Below, piece after piece: positions 6,975 to 15,236 of a DNA stretch of 64,000 nt (within the stretch, counting starts at the first letter, position 1; every line of letters begins with the position of its first letter). The notes below the pieces were generated by a model. The model was not told the origin of the DNA. It searched no databases and saw nothing but the letters and a program-made list of their open reading frames with translations. The DNA is taken from positions 28,985-92,984 of the forward strand of contig NZ_JAOAOQ010000021.1 of NCBI RefSeq assembly GCF_030398385.1, read 5' to 3'. The translations under genes and the position numbers were made by a program. The stretch comes from Aquibium sp. ELW1220. GTDB taxonomy: Bacteria > Pseudomonadota > Alphaproteobacteria > Rhizobiales > Rhizobiaceae.

Positions 6975-8138
6975 ATGCATTTCGGCCTGACCGAGGAACA
7001 GACGCTCATCGTCGAGACCACCCGCGCCTTCGTGGAGAACGAGCTCTACCCGCACGAGCGCGAGGTGGAGCGCACGGGGCGGCTGGAGATGGACCTGATC
7101 CGCGAGCTGCAGCAGAAGGCGATGGCGGCGGGGCTCTATGCCGCCAACATGCCCGAGGAGGTCGGCGGCGCCGGGCTCGATACGCCGACCTGGCTGCTCT
7201 ACGAGAAGGAGCTCGGCCGCGCCAATTATGCGCTGCACTGGACCTGCGTCGCGCGGCCGTCGAACATCCTGCTCGCCGGCACGCCCGAGCAGAAGGAGAG
7301 ATATCTCTACCCCTGCATCCGCGGCGAGACCTGGGATTGCCTGGCGATGACCGAACCGGGCGCGGGCTCCGACCTGCGCGGCATGAAGGCCTCCGCCGTG
7401 CAGGACGGGACCGACTGGGTGCTGAACGGCACCAAGCATTTCATCTCCCATGCCGACATCGCCGGCTTCGCCATCGTCTTCATGGCCTCGGGCGAGGAAG
7501 AGACCCCACGCGGGAAACGCAAGAAGATCACCGCCTTCTTCGTCGACAAGGGCACGCCGGGGTTTTCGGTGCGCGACGGCTACCGCAACGTCTCGCACCG
7601 CGGCTACACCAATGCGGTGCTGGAGTTCGACGACTGCCGGCTGCCCAGGGAGCAGGTTCTGGGCGAGGTGCATCGCGGCTTCGAGGTGGCGAATTCCTGG
7701 CTCGGCGCGACGCGCCTGCAGGTGGCCGCGACCTGCCTCGGCCGGGCGGAACGGGCGCTCAAGCACGCGATCGACTATGCCGCGAGCCGCGAGCAGTTCG
7801 GCCAGCAGATCGGCAAGTTCCAGGGCGTCTCGTTCAAGCTCGCCGACATGGCGACGGAGCTGAAGGCGGCCAATCTGCTCACCTTCGAGGCCGGCTGGAA
7901 ATACGACGCCGGCACGGTGACCGACGAGGACATGGCCATGGCCAAGCTGAAGGCCACCGAGATGCTCGCCTTCGTCGCCGACGAGGCGATCCAGATCCAT
8001 GGCGGCATGGGGCTGATGGACGACCTGCCGCTAGAGCGCATCTGGCGCGATGCCCGCGTCGAGCGGATCTGGGAAGGAACCAGCGAAATCCAGCGCCACA
8101 TCATCTCGCGCGCGCTGCTTCGGGCAGTGGGCGGATAG
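6975..8138 (+). CDS. Acyl-CoA dehydrogenase (possible gamma-butyrobetainyl-/crotonobetainyl-CoA dehydrogenase)
   Basis: 387 aa, full-length FAD-dependent acyl-CoA dehydrogenase. The start at 6975 follows GGAGGAAC. Visible signatures are MTEPGAGSDLRGM (FAD/substrate loop), ASREQFGQQIGKFQ, QIHGGMGL, and the C-terminal WEGTSEIQRHIISRALL. Within a carnitine gene set, and with a CaiD-like hydratase and an acyl-CoA ligase downstream, it could oxidise gamma-butyrobetainyl-CoA to crotonobetainyl-CoA or act like CaiA. That substrate is inference; a generic short-chain role is equally compatible with the sequence. Confidence 0.9.
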   Translation: MHFGLTEEQTLIVETTRAFVENELYPHEREVERTGRLEMDLIRELQQKAMAAGLYAANMPEEVGGAGLDTPTWLLYEKELGRANYALHWTCVARPSNILLAGTPEQKERYLYPCIRGETWDCLAMTEPGAGSDLRGMKASAVQDGTDWVLNGTKHFISHADIAGFAIVFMASGEEETPRGKRKKITAFFVDKGTPGFSVRDGYRNVSHRGYTNAVLEFDDCRLPREQVLGEVHRGFEVANSWLGATRLQVAATCLGRAERALKHAIDYAASREQFGQQIGKFQGVSFKLADMATELKAANLLTFEAGWKYDAGTVTDEDMAMAKLKATEMLAFVADEAIQIHGGMGLMDDLPLERIWRDARVERIWEGTSEIQRHIISRALLRAVGG

Positions 8139-8164
8139 TGGTTGGGAGACCTTGATGCTCGACG

Positions 8165-8324
8165 GCGCCCCCCTCTGTCCTGCCGGACATCTCCCCCACG
8201 AGGGGGGAGATCAGCCGTCACGAGAGGCTTCGCCACTCGTCGACGTCGCAGGGAGGGCGCTAACGGTGAAACTGCCGATCTCCCCCCTCGTGGGGGAGAT
8301 GTCCGGCAGGACAGAGGGGGGCGC
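8165..8324. repeat. 160-bp palindromic element, copy B
   Basis: 35-bp terminal inverted repeats (8165-8199, 8290-8324) identical to those of copy A, around a 90-bp core of different sequence that still keeps CTTCGCCA near the middle. It lies between the acyl-CoA dehydrogenase and the DUF2161 gene and ends only 36 bp before the latter's probable start codon. Confidence 0.95.
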
Positions 8325-8360
8325 GAAGGAGCGCGAGCCTCGCGCTGCGGAGCGCGTGCT

Positions 8361-9095
8361 TTGACCCGCGTCCGCGAATCCGACCTCTACCTACCCGTCA
8401 AGCGCCTGCTCGAAGGGCAGGGCTATACGGTCAAGGGCGAGGTTGGCGCGGCCGACGTCGTGGCGCTGCGCGCGGGCGAGGACGAGCCCGTGATCGTCGA
8501 GCTCAAGGCCGGCTTCTCGCTCTCGCTCTTCCACCAGGCGATCGCACGGCAGGCGCTGACGGATGCGGTCTACGTCGCCGTGCCGCGCGGGTCGGGTCGT
8601 GCCTCGCTGAAGGCGCTGGCCGAGAACCGCAAGCTCTGCCGGCGGCTCGGCCTCGGGCTGATCACGGTGAAACTCGCCGACGGCTTCGTGGAAATCCATT
8701 GCGACCCCGAGCCCTACAAGCCGAGGCAGTCGAAGCCGCGCAAGGCGCGGCTGCTGAAGGAATTCTCGAAGCTTGTGGGCGACCCCAACACCGGCGGCAC
8801 GACCCGGCGTAACCTCGTGACCGCTTACCGGCAGGAGGCGCTCATGTGCCTGCGGCTGCTCGACGCCGAGGGGCCGAGCAAGGCTGCCTTGGTGGCGAAG
8901 AGCACGGGTGTGCCGCATGCTCGCCGGCTGATGGCCGACAATCATTATGGCTGGTTCGAACGCGGGTCCGCTGCCGGCATCTATGGGCTGAGCCCGAAGG
9001 GTATTGCTGCCGTCACCGACTATGCGGCCGAACTGCGAAGGCTCGCCATCGACGGCGTCGACGATTCCTCTCGCGGGGAAGCCTTCACCTCATGA
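8361..9095 (+). CDS. DUF2161-family protein, predicted PD-(D/E)XK-type phosphodiesterase
   Basis: 244 aa if read from the TTG at 8361; the conserved N-terminus (ESDLYLPVKRLLEGQGYTVKGEVGAADVVALR) begins a few codons later. The pattern GEVGAADVV...PVIVELKAGFS resembles the acidic-X-Glu-X-Lys catalytic core of restriction-like nucleases, and the C-terminal half has a winged-helix look. No ATG or ribosome site lies between the repeat and the domain. Cellular role unknown. It interrupts the carnitine genes and probably belongs to another function. Confidence 0.75.
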   Translation: MTRVRESDLYLPVKRLLEGQGYTVKGEVGAADVVALRAGEDEPVIVELKAGFSLSLFHQAIARQALTDAVYVAVPRGSGRASLKALAENRKLCRRLGLGLITVKLADGFVEIHCDPEPYKPRQSKPRKARLLKEFSKLVGDPNTGGTTRRNLVTAYRQEALMCLRLLDAEGPSKAALVAKSTGVPHARRLMADNHYGWFERGSAAGIYGLSPKGIAAVTDYAAELRRLAIDGVDDSSRGEAFTS

Positions 9096-9200
9096 TCCGT
9101 CTCGCATCCCGTCAGCGGCCTCGATGCATCTGCGCCATCACGGCGTTCTGTCGAGAAGATGATTCGCTCCATTGCGAGTTCACCGCTACGTCGAAAGGCT

Positions 9201-9521
9201 ATGTTCAAGCGCTGCCTGCTCCCGATGATCCTCGCCGCCGTGACCGTGTTTCTCGCGCATGGCGCGGCCGCGGGTACCTGCGGCATGGCCGGTGTGGTCC
9301 TCGCCACGCAGGCGGCGCCGAAGGGCGATTGTGTCTGCGAGGACGGGCGTTGCCTTTCCGCCACCGCCGCGGCTTGCGCGACCTGTCTGGTTTCCGTGGC
9401 GATGGACCCGCCAGACGCTCCTCATGTCGCGACATCCAGCATCGTGGTTTCGTCAGGAAGGGAGCCTATCCTGATCGGGCGCCTCGTGCGGCCGGAGCAG
9501 CCGCCTCCCGAGGCCAGCTGA
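9201..9521 (+). CDS. Small Cys-rich exported protein, unknown function
   Basis: 106 aa from the ATG at 9201; an ATG at 9159 in the same frame would add 14 residues. A hydrophobic signal peptide (LLPMILAAVTVFLAHGAAAG) is followed by six cysteines within about 45 residues (TCGMAG, GDCVCEDGRCL, AACATCL), then a Cys-free tail. Ribosome-site support is poor. The next gene also encodes an exported Cys-rich peptide, so the pair may bind metal or form disulfides. I do not recognise a family. A spurious frame cannot be excluded. Confidence 0.45.
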   Translation: MFKRCLLPMILAAVTVFLAHGAAAGTCGMAGVVLATQAAPKGDCVCEDGRCLSATAAACATCLVSVAMDPPDAPHVATSSIVVSSGREPILIGRLVRPEQPPPEAS

Positions 9522-9575
9522 GGGCGCACCTGCATGATTCCATCTCGAATTTCATCTCAAAGAAGGAGAACCGGA

Positions 9576-9704
9576 ATGGTTCGCAACTCCCTCATCGCTG
9601 CATCGGTCTCGGTGCTTGCGCTGGTCTCTTCCTATGCTCCGGCTCTGGCGTCCTGCTGCGAGGCAGGCCTGGATTGCTGTGCCGGCATGGCCTGCTGCTT
9701 CTAG
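9576..9704 (+). CDS. 42-residue Cys-rich exported peptide, unknown function
   Basis: An ORF too short for routine callers, but convincing: a strong AAGGAG ribosome site 8-13 nt upstream, an ATG, a signal peptide (SLIAASVSVLALVSSYAPALA) ending in an ALA-S signal-peptidase site, and a mature part of about 17 residues with three CC pairs (SCCEAGLDCCAGMACCF). A rho-independent terminator follows at 9730. Six cysteines in about 16 residues suggest metallothionein-like metal binding or tight disulfide folding. No maturation enzyme (for example DUF692) is nearby. Confidence 0.7.
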   Translation: MVRNSLIAASVSVLALVSSYAPALASCCEAGLDCCAGMACCF

Positions 9705-9729
9705 CCGCACCAAACGAAGACGTGTGTCG

Positions 9730-9766
9730 GCCGCCATCCGCGAAAGCGGGTGGCGGCTTTGCTTTT
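9730..9766 (+). terminator. Rho-independent terminator after the Cys-rich peptide gene
   Basis: Near-perfect 12-bp stem GCCGCCATCCGC / GCGGGTGGCGGC with a GAAA tetraloop, followed by TTTGCTTTT. It lies 25 nt after the peptide stop and only 17 nt before the start of the acyl-CoA ligase gene. Confidence 0.85.
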
Positions 9767-9783
9767 GGAATCGGATTCCTCCC

Positions 9784-11802
9784 ATGACCCGTCTCGAACG
9801 CCTGCTTCGGCCAAAGTCCATCTGCGTGATCGGCGGCGGCGGGTTCGGCGCCAACGTCGTCAAGCAGACGTTGAAGATGCGGTTCCCCGGCCACATCTGG
9901 CCCATCCATCCGACGAAGGACACGGTCGAAGGACTGCCGGCCTTCCGCTCCATCGCCGACCTGCCCGATGTGCCCGACGCCACCTTCGTCGGTGTCAACC
10001 GGCATCTGACGATCGACATGGTGCGGGAGCTTTCGGCGCGCGGGGCGGGCGGGGCGATCTGCTTCGCCGCCGGGTTCCTCGAGGCCGGCAACGACGACGC
10101 CGATGGCGCCCGGCTGCAGGAGGAGCTGATCGCGGCGGCGGGCGCCATGCCGATCATCGGGCCGAACTGCTACGGGCTGATCAACTATGCCGACGGCGCG
10201 CTGCTCTGGCCCGACCAGCACGGCGGCACGCGGCTGGCGGCGGGGACGCGCGGCGTGGCGATCGTCACGCAATCCTCCAACATCGCCATCAACATGACGA
10301 TGCAGAAACGCGGCCTGCCGGTCGCCTACATCATGACAGCCGGCAACCAGGCGCAGACCGGCCTTTCGGAGATGGCGCTGGGGCTGATCGAGGATGAGCG
10401 CGTCTCGGCGCTCGGGCTGCACATCGAGGGCTTCGACAGCGTCGACGGCTTCGAGCGGCTGGCGGCGCGGGCGCGGCAGCTCGGCAAGCCGATCGTGGCG
10501 ATGAAGGTCGGCCGCTCGGCGCAGGCGCGGGCGGCGACGGTGTCGCACACAGCCTCGCTCGCCGGCTCCGACGCGGCGTCGGACGCTTTCCTGAAGCGGC
10601 TCGGCATCGCGCGGCTGGACACGATTCCGTCCTTCCTGGAGGCGCTGAAGCTGCTCGCCGTTGCCGGGCCTCTCGGCGGGCCGCGGCTCTCCTCGATGAG
10701 CTGCTCGGGCGGCGAGGCCTCGGTGATGGCCGACAGCGCGGAGGGCCGCCGCGTGCTCTTCCCGGCCCTGGCGGAGGAACACCGGGCCCACGTGAAGGCG
10801 ACGCTCGGGCCGCTGGTGGCGGTGGCCAACCCGCTCGACTACCACACCTTCATCTGGAACAACGAGCCGGCGATGACGGCCACCTTCTCGGCGATGGTCT
10901 CGGGCGGCTTCGACCTCAACCTGCTGGTGCTCGACTTTCCGCGCAACGACCGCTGCACCGACGTCGACTGGTGGCCGACGGTGAATGCCTTCGAGGCGGC
11001 ACTGAAGGCACATGGCGCGACCGGCGCGATCGTGGCGTCGATGCCGGAGAACCTGCCGGAAGCGTATTGCGAAGGGCTGATCGCGCGCGGGATCGTACCG
11101 CTTTACGGCATCGCCGAGGCGGTGGACGCTGCGGAGGCGGCGGCGTTGGTGGGGGAGGCGTGGCAGGATGGGCGCTCGACCGACGAAGCCGCCGCCAAGG
11201 CGCTGCTCACCGCCGCCGGCCTGCCCGTTCCCGCCGGCCGCCGTGCCGCGTCGGCCGGCGAAGCGGTGGATGCGGCCGAGGCGCTCGGCTATCCCGTCGC
11301 GGTTAAGGCGCTGGGAATCGCCCACAAGTCGGAAGCCGGCGCGGTCCGGCTCAATCTGCGCGATGCGGATGCGGTAAGCGCGGCAGCGCAGGCTATGGCG
11401 GGCCTCGGCACCGGCCTCTATGTGGAGCGCATGGTCACCGGCGGTATCGGCGAACTGATCGTCGGCATAACGCGCGACCCGCTGTTCGGCCCGGTGATGA
11501 CGGTCGGCACGGGCGGGGTGATGGTCGAACTGCTGAAGGACTCCGCCACGCTGCTCCTGCCGGCGACGCGGGAGGACGTCTTGGCGGCGCTTCGCTCCCT
11601 GAAACTGTTTCCGCTGCTCGACGGCTTTCGCGGGCGGCCGAAGGCGGACGTAGACGCTGCGGTGGAGGCGATCCTCGGCATCGCGGATTTTGCGCTTGCG
11701 CATGCGACCGAGGTGGACGAACTCGACGTGAACCCGCTGATCGTGTGCGAGAACGGTGCCTGGGTCGCGGACGCGCTGATGGTGCTTTCGGACCATGCCT
11801 GA
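9784..11802 (+). CDS. NDP-forming acyl-CoA ligase (acetate--CoA ligase family)
   Basis: 672 aa, single-chain ligase with CoA-binding (residues about 1-130, ICVIGGGGFGANVVKQ), succinyl-CoA ligase-like (about 150-450; the active-site His in KAATVSHTASLAGSD-like RAATVSHTASLAGSD) and ATP-grasp (about 460-672; YPVAVKALGIAHKSEAGAV) domains. Family members make acyl-CoA from acid, CoA and ATP, giving ADP and phosphate. Adjacent to a CaiD-like gene, it could replace CaiC/BbsG-type AMP-forming ligases for carnitine, crotonobetaine or gamma-butyrobetaine; this is inference. The start follows a terminator closely, so how it is transcribed is unclear. Confidence 0.88.
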   Translation: MTRLERLLRPKSICVIGGGGFGANVVKQTLKMRFPGHIWPIHPTKDTVEGLPAFRSIADLPDVPDATFVGVNRHLTIDMVRELSARGAGGAICFAAGFLEAGNDDADGARLQEELIAAAGAMPIIGPNCYGLINYADGALLWPDQHGGTRLAAGTRGVAIVTQSSNIAINMTMQKRGLPVAYIMTAGNQAQTGLSEMALGLIEDERVSALGLHIEGFDSVDGFERLAARARQLGKPIVAMKVGRSAQARAATVSHTASLAGSDAASDAFLKRLGIARLDTIPSFLEALKLLAVAGPLGGPRLSSMSCSGGEASVMADSAEGRRVLFPALAEEHRAHVKATLGPLVAVANPLDYHTFIWNNEPAMTATFSAMVSGGFDLNLLVLDFPRNDRCTDVDWWPTVNAFEAALKAHGATGAIVASMPENLPEAYCEGLIARGIVPLYGIAEAVDAAEAAALVGEAWQDGRSTDEAAAKALLTAAGLPVPAGRRAASAGEAVDAAEALGYPVAVKALGIAHKSEAGAVRLNLRDADAVSAAAQAMAGLGTGLYVERMVTGGIGELIVGITRDPLFGPVMTVGTGGVMVELLKDSATLLLPATREDVLAALRSLKLFPLLDGFRGRPKADVDAAVEAILGIADFALAHATEVDELDVNPLIVCENGAWVADALMVLSDHA

Positions 11803-11853
11803 GCGCCGCGCGCCATCGCGCTCCCTGCTGGCAAGCAAACCGAGGAGGACATC

Positions 11854-12636
11854 ATGACCGAAATCATCACAACGCGCACCGAAGGCGCGATCCTGGAGAT
11901 CACGCTCGACCGGCCGAAGGCCAACGCCATCGACCTCGCCACGTCGCGGCTGATGGGCGAGACCTTCAAGGCGTTCCGCGACGATCCAGCGCTCAGGGTC
12001 GCTATCGTGAGGACGGCTGGCGACAAGTTCTTTTCCGCCGGCTGGGACCTGAAGGCTGCCGCCGGCGGCGATGCGGTGGACGGCGACTACGGCGTCGGCG
12101 GCTTTGCCGGGCTGCAGGAGCTGATCGACATGAACAAGCCGGTGATCGCCTGCGTCAACGGCATGGCCGTCGGCGGCGGCTTCGAGCTCGCGCTGTCCTG
12201 CGACCTGATCTACGCCTCCGAGCATTCTTCCTTCGCGCTGCCGGAGATCCGCGCCGGCACGCTGGCGGATGCCGCGACCGTCAAGCTGCCGAAGCGCATG
12301 CCCTATCACGTCGCCATGGATCTCCTGCTCACCGGCCGCTGGATGGACGTGGCCGAGGCGCATCGCTGGGGCCTCGTCAACGAGGTGCTGCCGGCAGACC
12401 GCCTGCAAGCACGCGTCTGGGAGGTGGCCCGGCTGCTCGCCGGCGGCCCGCCGCTGGTCTTCGCCGCCATCAAGGAGGTGGCGCGCGAGGCCGAGGCGAT
12501 GGGCTTCCAGGAGGCGATGAACTGGATCACCAAGCGCAAGTTCCGCACGGTCGATGCGCTCTACGCGTCCGAAGACAACATGGAAGGATTCCGCGCCTTC
12601 GCCGAGAAGCGCGACCCGGTGTGGAAGGGGAGGTAG
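11854..12636 (+). CDS. caiD: Carnitinyl-CoA dehydratase (crotonase family, CaiD-like)
   Basis: 260 aa. By memory it aligns with E. coli CaiD along its length: ILEITLDRPKANAID, FFSAGWDLKAAA, GGGFELALSCDLI, and the ending EGFRAFAEKRDPVWKGR, which is nearly identical to the CaiD C-terminus. The catalytic Glu region (SFALPEIRAGTLADAATV) is present with substitutions. It interconverts crotonobetainyl-CoA and L-carnitinyl-CoA. A GGAGG ribosome site precedes the ATG. With the ligase upstream it would feed crotonobetaine or racemised carnitine into the dehydrogenase route. Confidence 0.88.
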   Translation: MTEIITTRTEGAILEITLDRPKANAIDLATSRLMGETFKAFRDDPALRVAIVRTAGDKFFSAGWDLKAAAGGDAVDGDYGVGGFAGLQELIDMNKPVIACVNGMAVGGGFELALSCDLIYASEHSSFALPEIRAGTLADAATVKLPKRMPYHVAMDLLLTGRWMDVAEAHRWGLVNEVLPADRLQARVWEVARLLAGGPPLVFAAIKEVAREAEAMGFQEAMNWITKRKFRTVDALYASEDNMEGFRAFAEKRDPVWKGR

Positions 12637-12664
12637 ATCATGCGAACCTTGGTCGAGCCCTGCG

Positions 12665-12824
12665 GCGCCCCCCTCTGGCCTGCCGGCCATCTCCCCCACA
12701 CGGGGGGAGATCGGCAGTTCAGGCGAGGGCGGTCATCTTGCACCAACAGCAATTGGAGCAGTCGGCCGCGACAGCCGATCTCCCCCCTCGTGGGGGAGGT
12801 GGCCGGCAGGCCAGAGGGGGGCGC
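12665..12824. repeat. 160-bp palindromic element, copy C (compensated variant)
   Basis: Same length and layout as copies A and B, but the mini-hairpins read GGCC-tgcc-GGCC instead of GTCC-tgcc-GGAC in both arms, so pairing is kept. Terminal arms 12665-12699 and 12790-12824 differ at one position, which would be a G-U pair. It sits between caiD and the alpha/beta hydrolase gene. Confidence 0.95.
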
Positions 12825-12857
12825 GAAGGAACGCGGCTCGTCCGAGGGAGCATTTCA

Positions 12858-13799
12858 GTGACCGACTACGCCAAGCTCATCGACGCCGAGACCTGGGCCT
12901 TCGTCGAACGCACGAATGCGTTCTACCCGCCCGACACGATCGATGCGACGATCGACGGGCAGCGGGCGATCTACGACCGGATGTGCCGGGAATTCCACGC
13001 GGGGTATCCGGACGGGATCTCGGTCGAGACGACGGCGATCGAGACGGCGACGCATCGCATACCCATGCGCATCTACACGCCGACGGCGGCCGCGCCGACC
13101 GCCCTGGTGCTCTATTTCCATGGCGGCGGCTTCGTCGTCGGCGGGCTGGAGAGCCATGACGACGTCTGCGCGGAACTGGCGCTTGGCTCCGGATGCACGG
13201 TGGTGTCGGTCGACTACCGGCTGTGCCCCGAGCATGTGCATCCGGCCGCCTTCGACGATGCGATGACGGCGTTCCGCTGGGCGGCAGACGGCCAGGCGCT
13301 GCCGATCGTGCTGGCCGGCGATTCGGCGGGCGGCAACCTGGCAGCCGCGGTGGCGCATCACACGCGGGGCGATGCGCGGGCGCCGGTGGGTCAGGTGCTG
13401 ATCTATCCCGGTCTGGGTGGCGACCAGACGAAAGGCTCCTACGTCACCCATGCCGAGGCGCCGATGCTGTCGGTGCGCGACATCGATTTCTACCGCGACA
13501 TCCGCGCCGGCGGGACCGACATCGCCGGCGACGCCAGCTTCGCGCCGCTGTTCGACACGGATTTCTGCGGCCTGCCGCCGACGGTGGTGGTGACGGCGCA
13601 GTGCGATCCGCTGTCGTCGGACGGCGCGGCCTACCGTGACCGCATCCTTGCGGCAGCCGGCAATGCGGTGTCGTTCGAGGAAGCCGGGCTGGTGCATGGC
13701 TATCTGCGCGCGCGGCACACGGTCGGCCGGGCCCGGGCGAGCTTCGCGCGCATAGTGGCGGCGACGGCGGCGCTGGCGAGGGGCGAATGGCTGTACTGA
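12858..13799 (+). CDS. Alpha/beta hydrolase, hormone-sensitive-lipase type
   Basis: 313 aa from a GTG at 12858, preceded by GAGGGAG with 7 nt spacing. The oxyanion motif HGGGF is near residue 90, the nucleophile elbow GDSAGG near 155, and the catalytic His is in GLVHGYLR near the C-terminus. HSL-type esterases cleave short acyl esters. It follows caiD, so it could hydrolyse acylcarnitines or a related ester or thioester, which would release substrate for the carnitine enzymes. This is inference; it may be unrelated. Confidence 0.88.
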   Translation: MTDYAKLIDAETWAFVERTNAFYPPDTIDATIDGQRAIYDRMCREFHAGYPDGISVETTAIETATHRIPMRIYTPTAAAPTALVLYFHGGGFVVGGLESHDDVCAELALGSGCTVVSVDYRLCPEHVHPAAFDDAMTAFRWAADGQALPIVLAGDSAGGNLAAAVAHHTRGDARAPVGQVLIYPGLGGDQTKGSYVTHAEAPMLSVRDIDFYRDIRAGGTDIAGDASFAPLFDTDFCGLPPTVVVTAQCDPLSSDGAAYRDRILAAAGNAVSFEEAGLVHGYLRARHTVGRARASFARIVAATAALARGEWLY

Positions 13800-13909
13800 G
13801 GGTAACCGCCGCGCTTCATCCGATGCCGCCCGAGGATTGACGCAATCCTTCGGCAACGGCAGAGACCGACCGTCGCAGCCTCCCTTCCCGCTATCCCGAC
13901 AGGACCACC

Positions 13910-14386
13910 ATGGCCTCGTTTCTCCGTTCCGCAGCTTTGATTGCGCTTCTCGCGCTGACGGCGGGGTGCAGCGTCCTGTCGCTCAATCCGTCGATCGACA
14001 CGGCGAGCGTCGGTGCATCGGCGAGCGCACAGGAGGTCTATGGCTACGTGCGCAGTTCTGCCGGGCTTGCTGCGGCACGGCCCGACCCGGCGCTGGAGAA
14101 GGCGGCGATGCAGCAGGCGCGCTATATGGCTCAGACCGGCCGGATGGTGCACACGACCGGCCGCGGCCGCGACTTCTCGGCCCGCATGCGCCAGAACGGC
14201 GTCGAGGGGCCGGCGGCGGAAAACATCGCGCATGGCCGGATGGAAGTCGCCAAGGTGTTCCAGATGTGGGTCGACAGCCCGCCGCACCGCAGGAACATGC
14301 TCGACCCGCGCTTCTCCCGCTACGGCCTCGCCTCGGCTGCCGACGCCGAGGGCCGGCGCTACTGGGCGCTGGTGATGGGGAATTAG
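13910..14386 (+). CDS. CAP-domain (SCP/PR-1-like) lipoprotein
   Basis: 158 aa. An N-terminal signal with lipobox LTAGC (Cys at about residue 20) predicts a lipid-anchored envelope protein. The CAP core is seen in LEKAAMQQARYMAQTGRMVH, AAENIAHGR and MWVDSPPHRRNML, holding the His/Glu/His cavity residues typical of the family, followed by YWALVMG. Bacterial CAP proteins are poorly understood envelope or secreted proteins. Convergent with the phosphodiesterase gene, 7 nt away. Confidence 0.88.
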   Translation: MASFLRSAALIALLALTAGCSVLSLNPSIDTASVGASASAQEVYGYVRSSAGLAAARPDPALEKAAMQQARYMAQTGRMVHTTGRGRDFSARMRQNGVEGPAAENIAHGRMEVAKVFQMWVDSPPHRRNMLDPRFSRYGLASAADAEGRRYWALVMGN

Positions 14387-14393
14387 TCGCGAC

Positions 14394-15233
14394 TCACGAC
14401 AGGAACGGCTTCGCCTTCATCGTCTCCGGCACCGGCACGCCGAGGCGGGTAAGGATGGTGGGCGCGAGCTGGAGCTGGTCGAGCAGCGCGTCCTCCGCCG
14501 GGCCCTTCCCGTCGCCGAAATAGTAGAGCGCGAAGTCCTGCTGCAGGTCCTCGCGGCCGCCATGATGGCCGCGGTCGGTCTGGCCGTGGTCGGCGGTGAC
14601 GATCACCTCGTAGCCGGCCGCGCGCCATTTCGGCAGGAAGGCGGCCAGCATGGCGTCGGCCACAGCGCAGGCATGGTCCATCGGCGTGTTGTCGTGGCCG
14701 AAGCGGTGGCCCATCGAATCCAGCGTGCAGGTGTGAAGAATGCCGTAGTCGATGCCGTGGCGCTTGCACAGCATGGTCAGCGTGGCGAAGAGATCGACGT
14801 CGGATGGCGTCATCTGGTTGTCGGGACCATAGCCGGTCATGGTGTGGAAACGCCCATGCGTGATCGGCCCGGCCGGCTCGTCATACTCCATGTCCTCGAC
14901 GAGATCGAAGGGATGGCTGCGGAAGAACTCCGACCAGTAGGAATGGGTTACCGCGCCCGTCTTGCCGCCGGCCCTGGTGATCTCCGAAAAGAGATCGGGC
15001 TGCTCGACGCGGAAGCGCACCTCGTTGGACAGGATGCCGTGCACCTGCGGCGGCACGCCGGTGTGGATGGAGGCATAGCAGCAGGCCGAGGTCGATGGCA
15101 GCACGGAACGCATCTTCCAGACCTGCGCCTCGCCGGACTGCACCCAGCCTTCGAGATTGCCGAACAGCCGGCGCCAGTTGCGCCAGGGCACGCCGTCGAG
15201 GATGATGAGGAGGAGTCTGGAGGAGAGGGGCAT
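14394..15233 (-). CDS. Alkaline phosphatase superfamily protein (type I phosphodiesterase/nucleotide pyrophosphatase-like)
   Basis: 279 aa, no signal peptide. LLIILDGVPWRNW holds the first metal-binding Asp, VLPSTSACCYASIHTGVPP the nucleophile region, and TADHGQTDRGHHG the C-terminal metal ligands (DHG then HHG). These are hallmarks of the alkaline-phosphatase fold in the Phosphodiest family. It is followed at 4 nt by the divergent-function ParE gene upstream on the same strand. The substrate (phosphonate, nucleotide or phosphodiester) cannot be told. Confidence 0.85.
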   Translation of the reverse strand: MPLSSRLLLIILDGVPWRNWRRLFGNLEGWVQSGEAQVWKMRSVLPSTSACCYASIHTGVPPQVHGILSNEVRFRVEQPDLFSEITRAGGKTGAVTHSYWSEFFRSHPFDLVEDMEYDEPAGPITHGRFHTMTGYGPDNQMTPSDVDLFATLTMLCKRHGIDYGILHTCTLDSMGHRFGHDNTPMDHACAVADAMLAAFLPKWRAAGYEVIVTADHGQTDRGHHGGREDLQQDFALYYFGDGKGPAEDALLDQLQLAPTILTRLGVPVPETMKAKPFLS

Positions 15234-15236
15234 TCG

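Noticed and set aside
9592..12699. A 1035-codon open frame on the minus strand opposite the acyl-CoA ligase and caiD genes
   Set aside because: It is the antisense shadow of two well-supported genes with clear domains; its sequence is Arg/His/Asp-rich without domains. Long antisense frames are expected in GC-rich DNA.
5387..12824. 160-bp elements considered as simple rho-independent terminators
   Set aside because: They lack T-tracts, are much larger than terminators, and keep exact length and nested structure. Attenuation of transcription through them remains possible.
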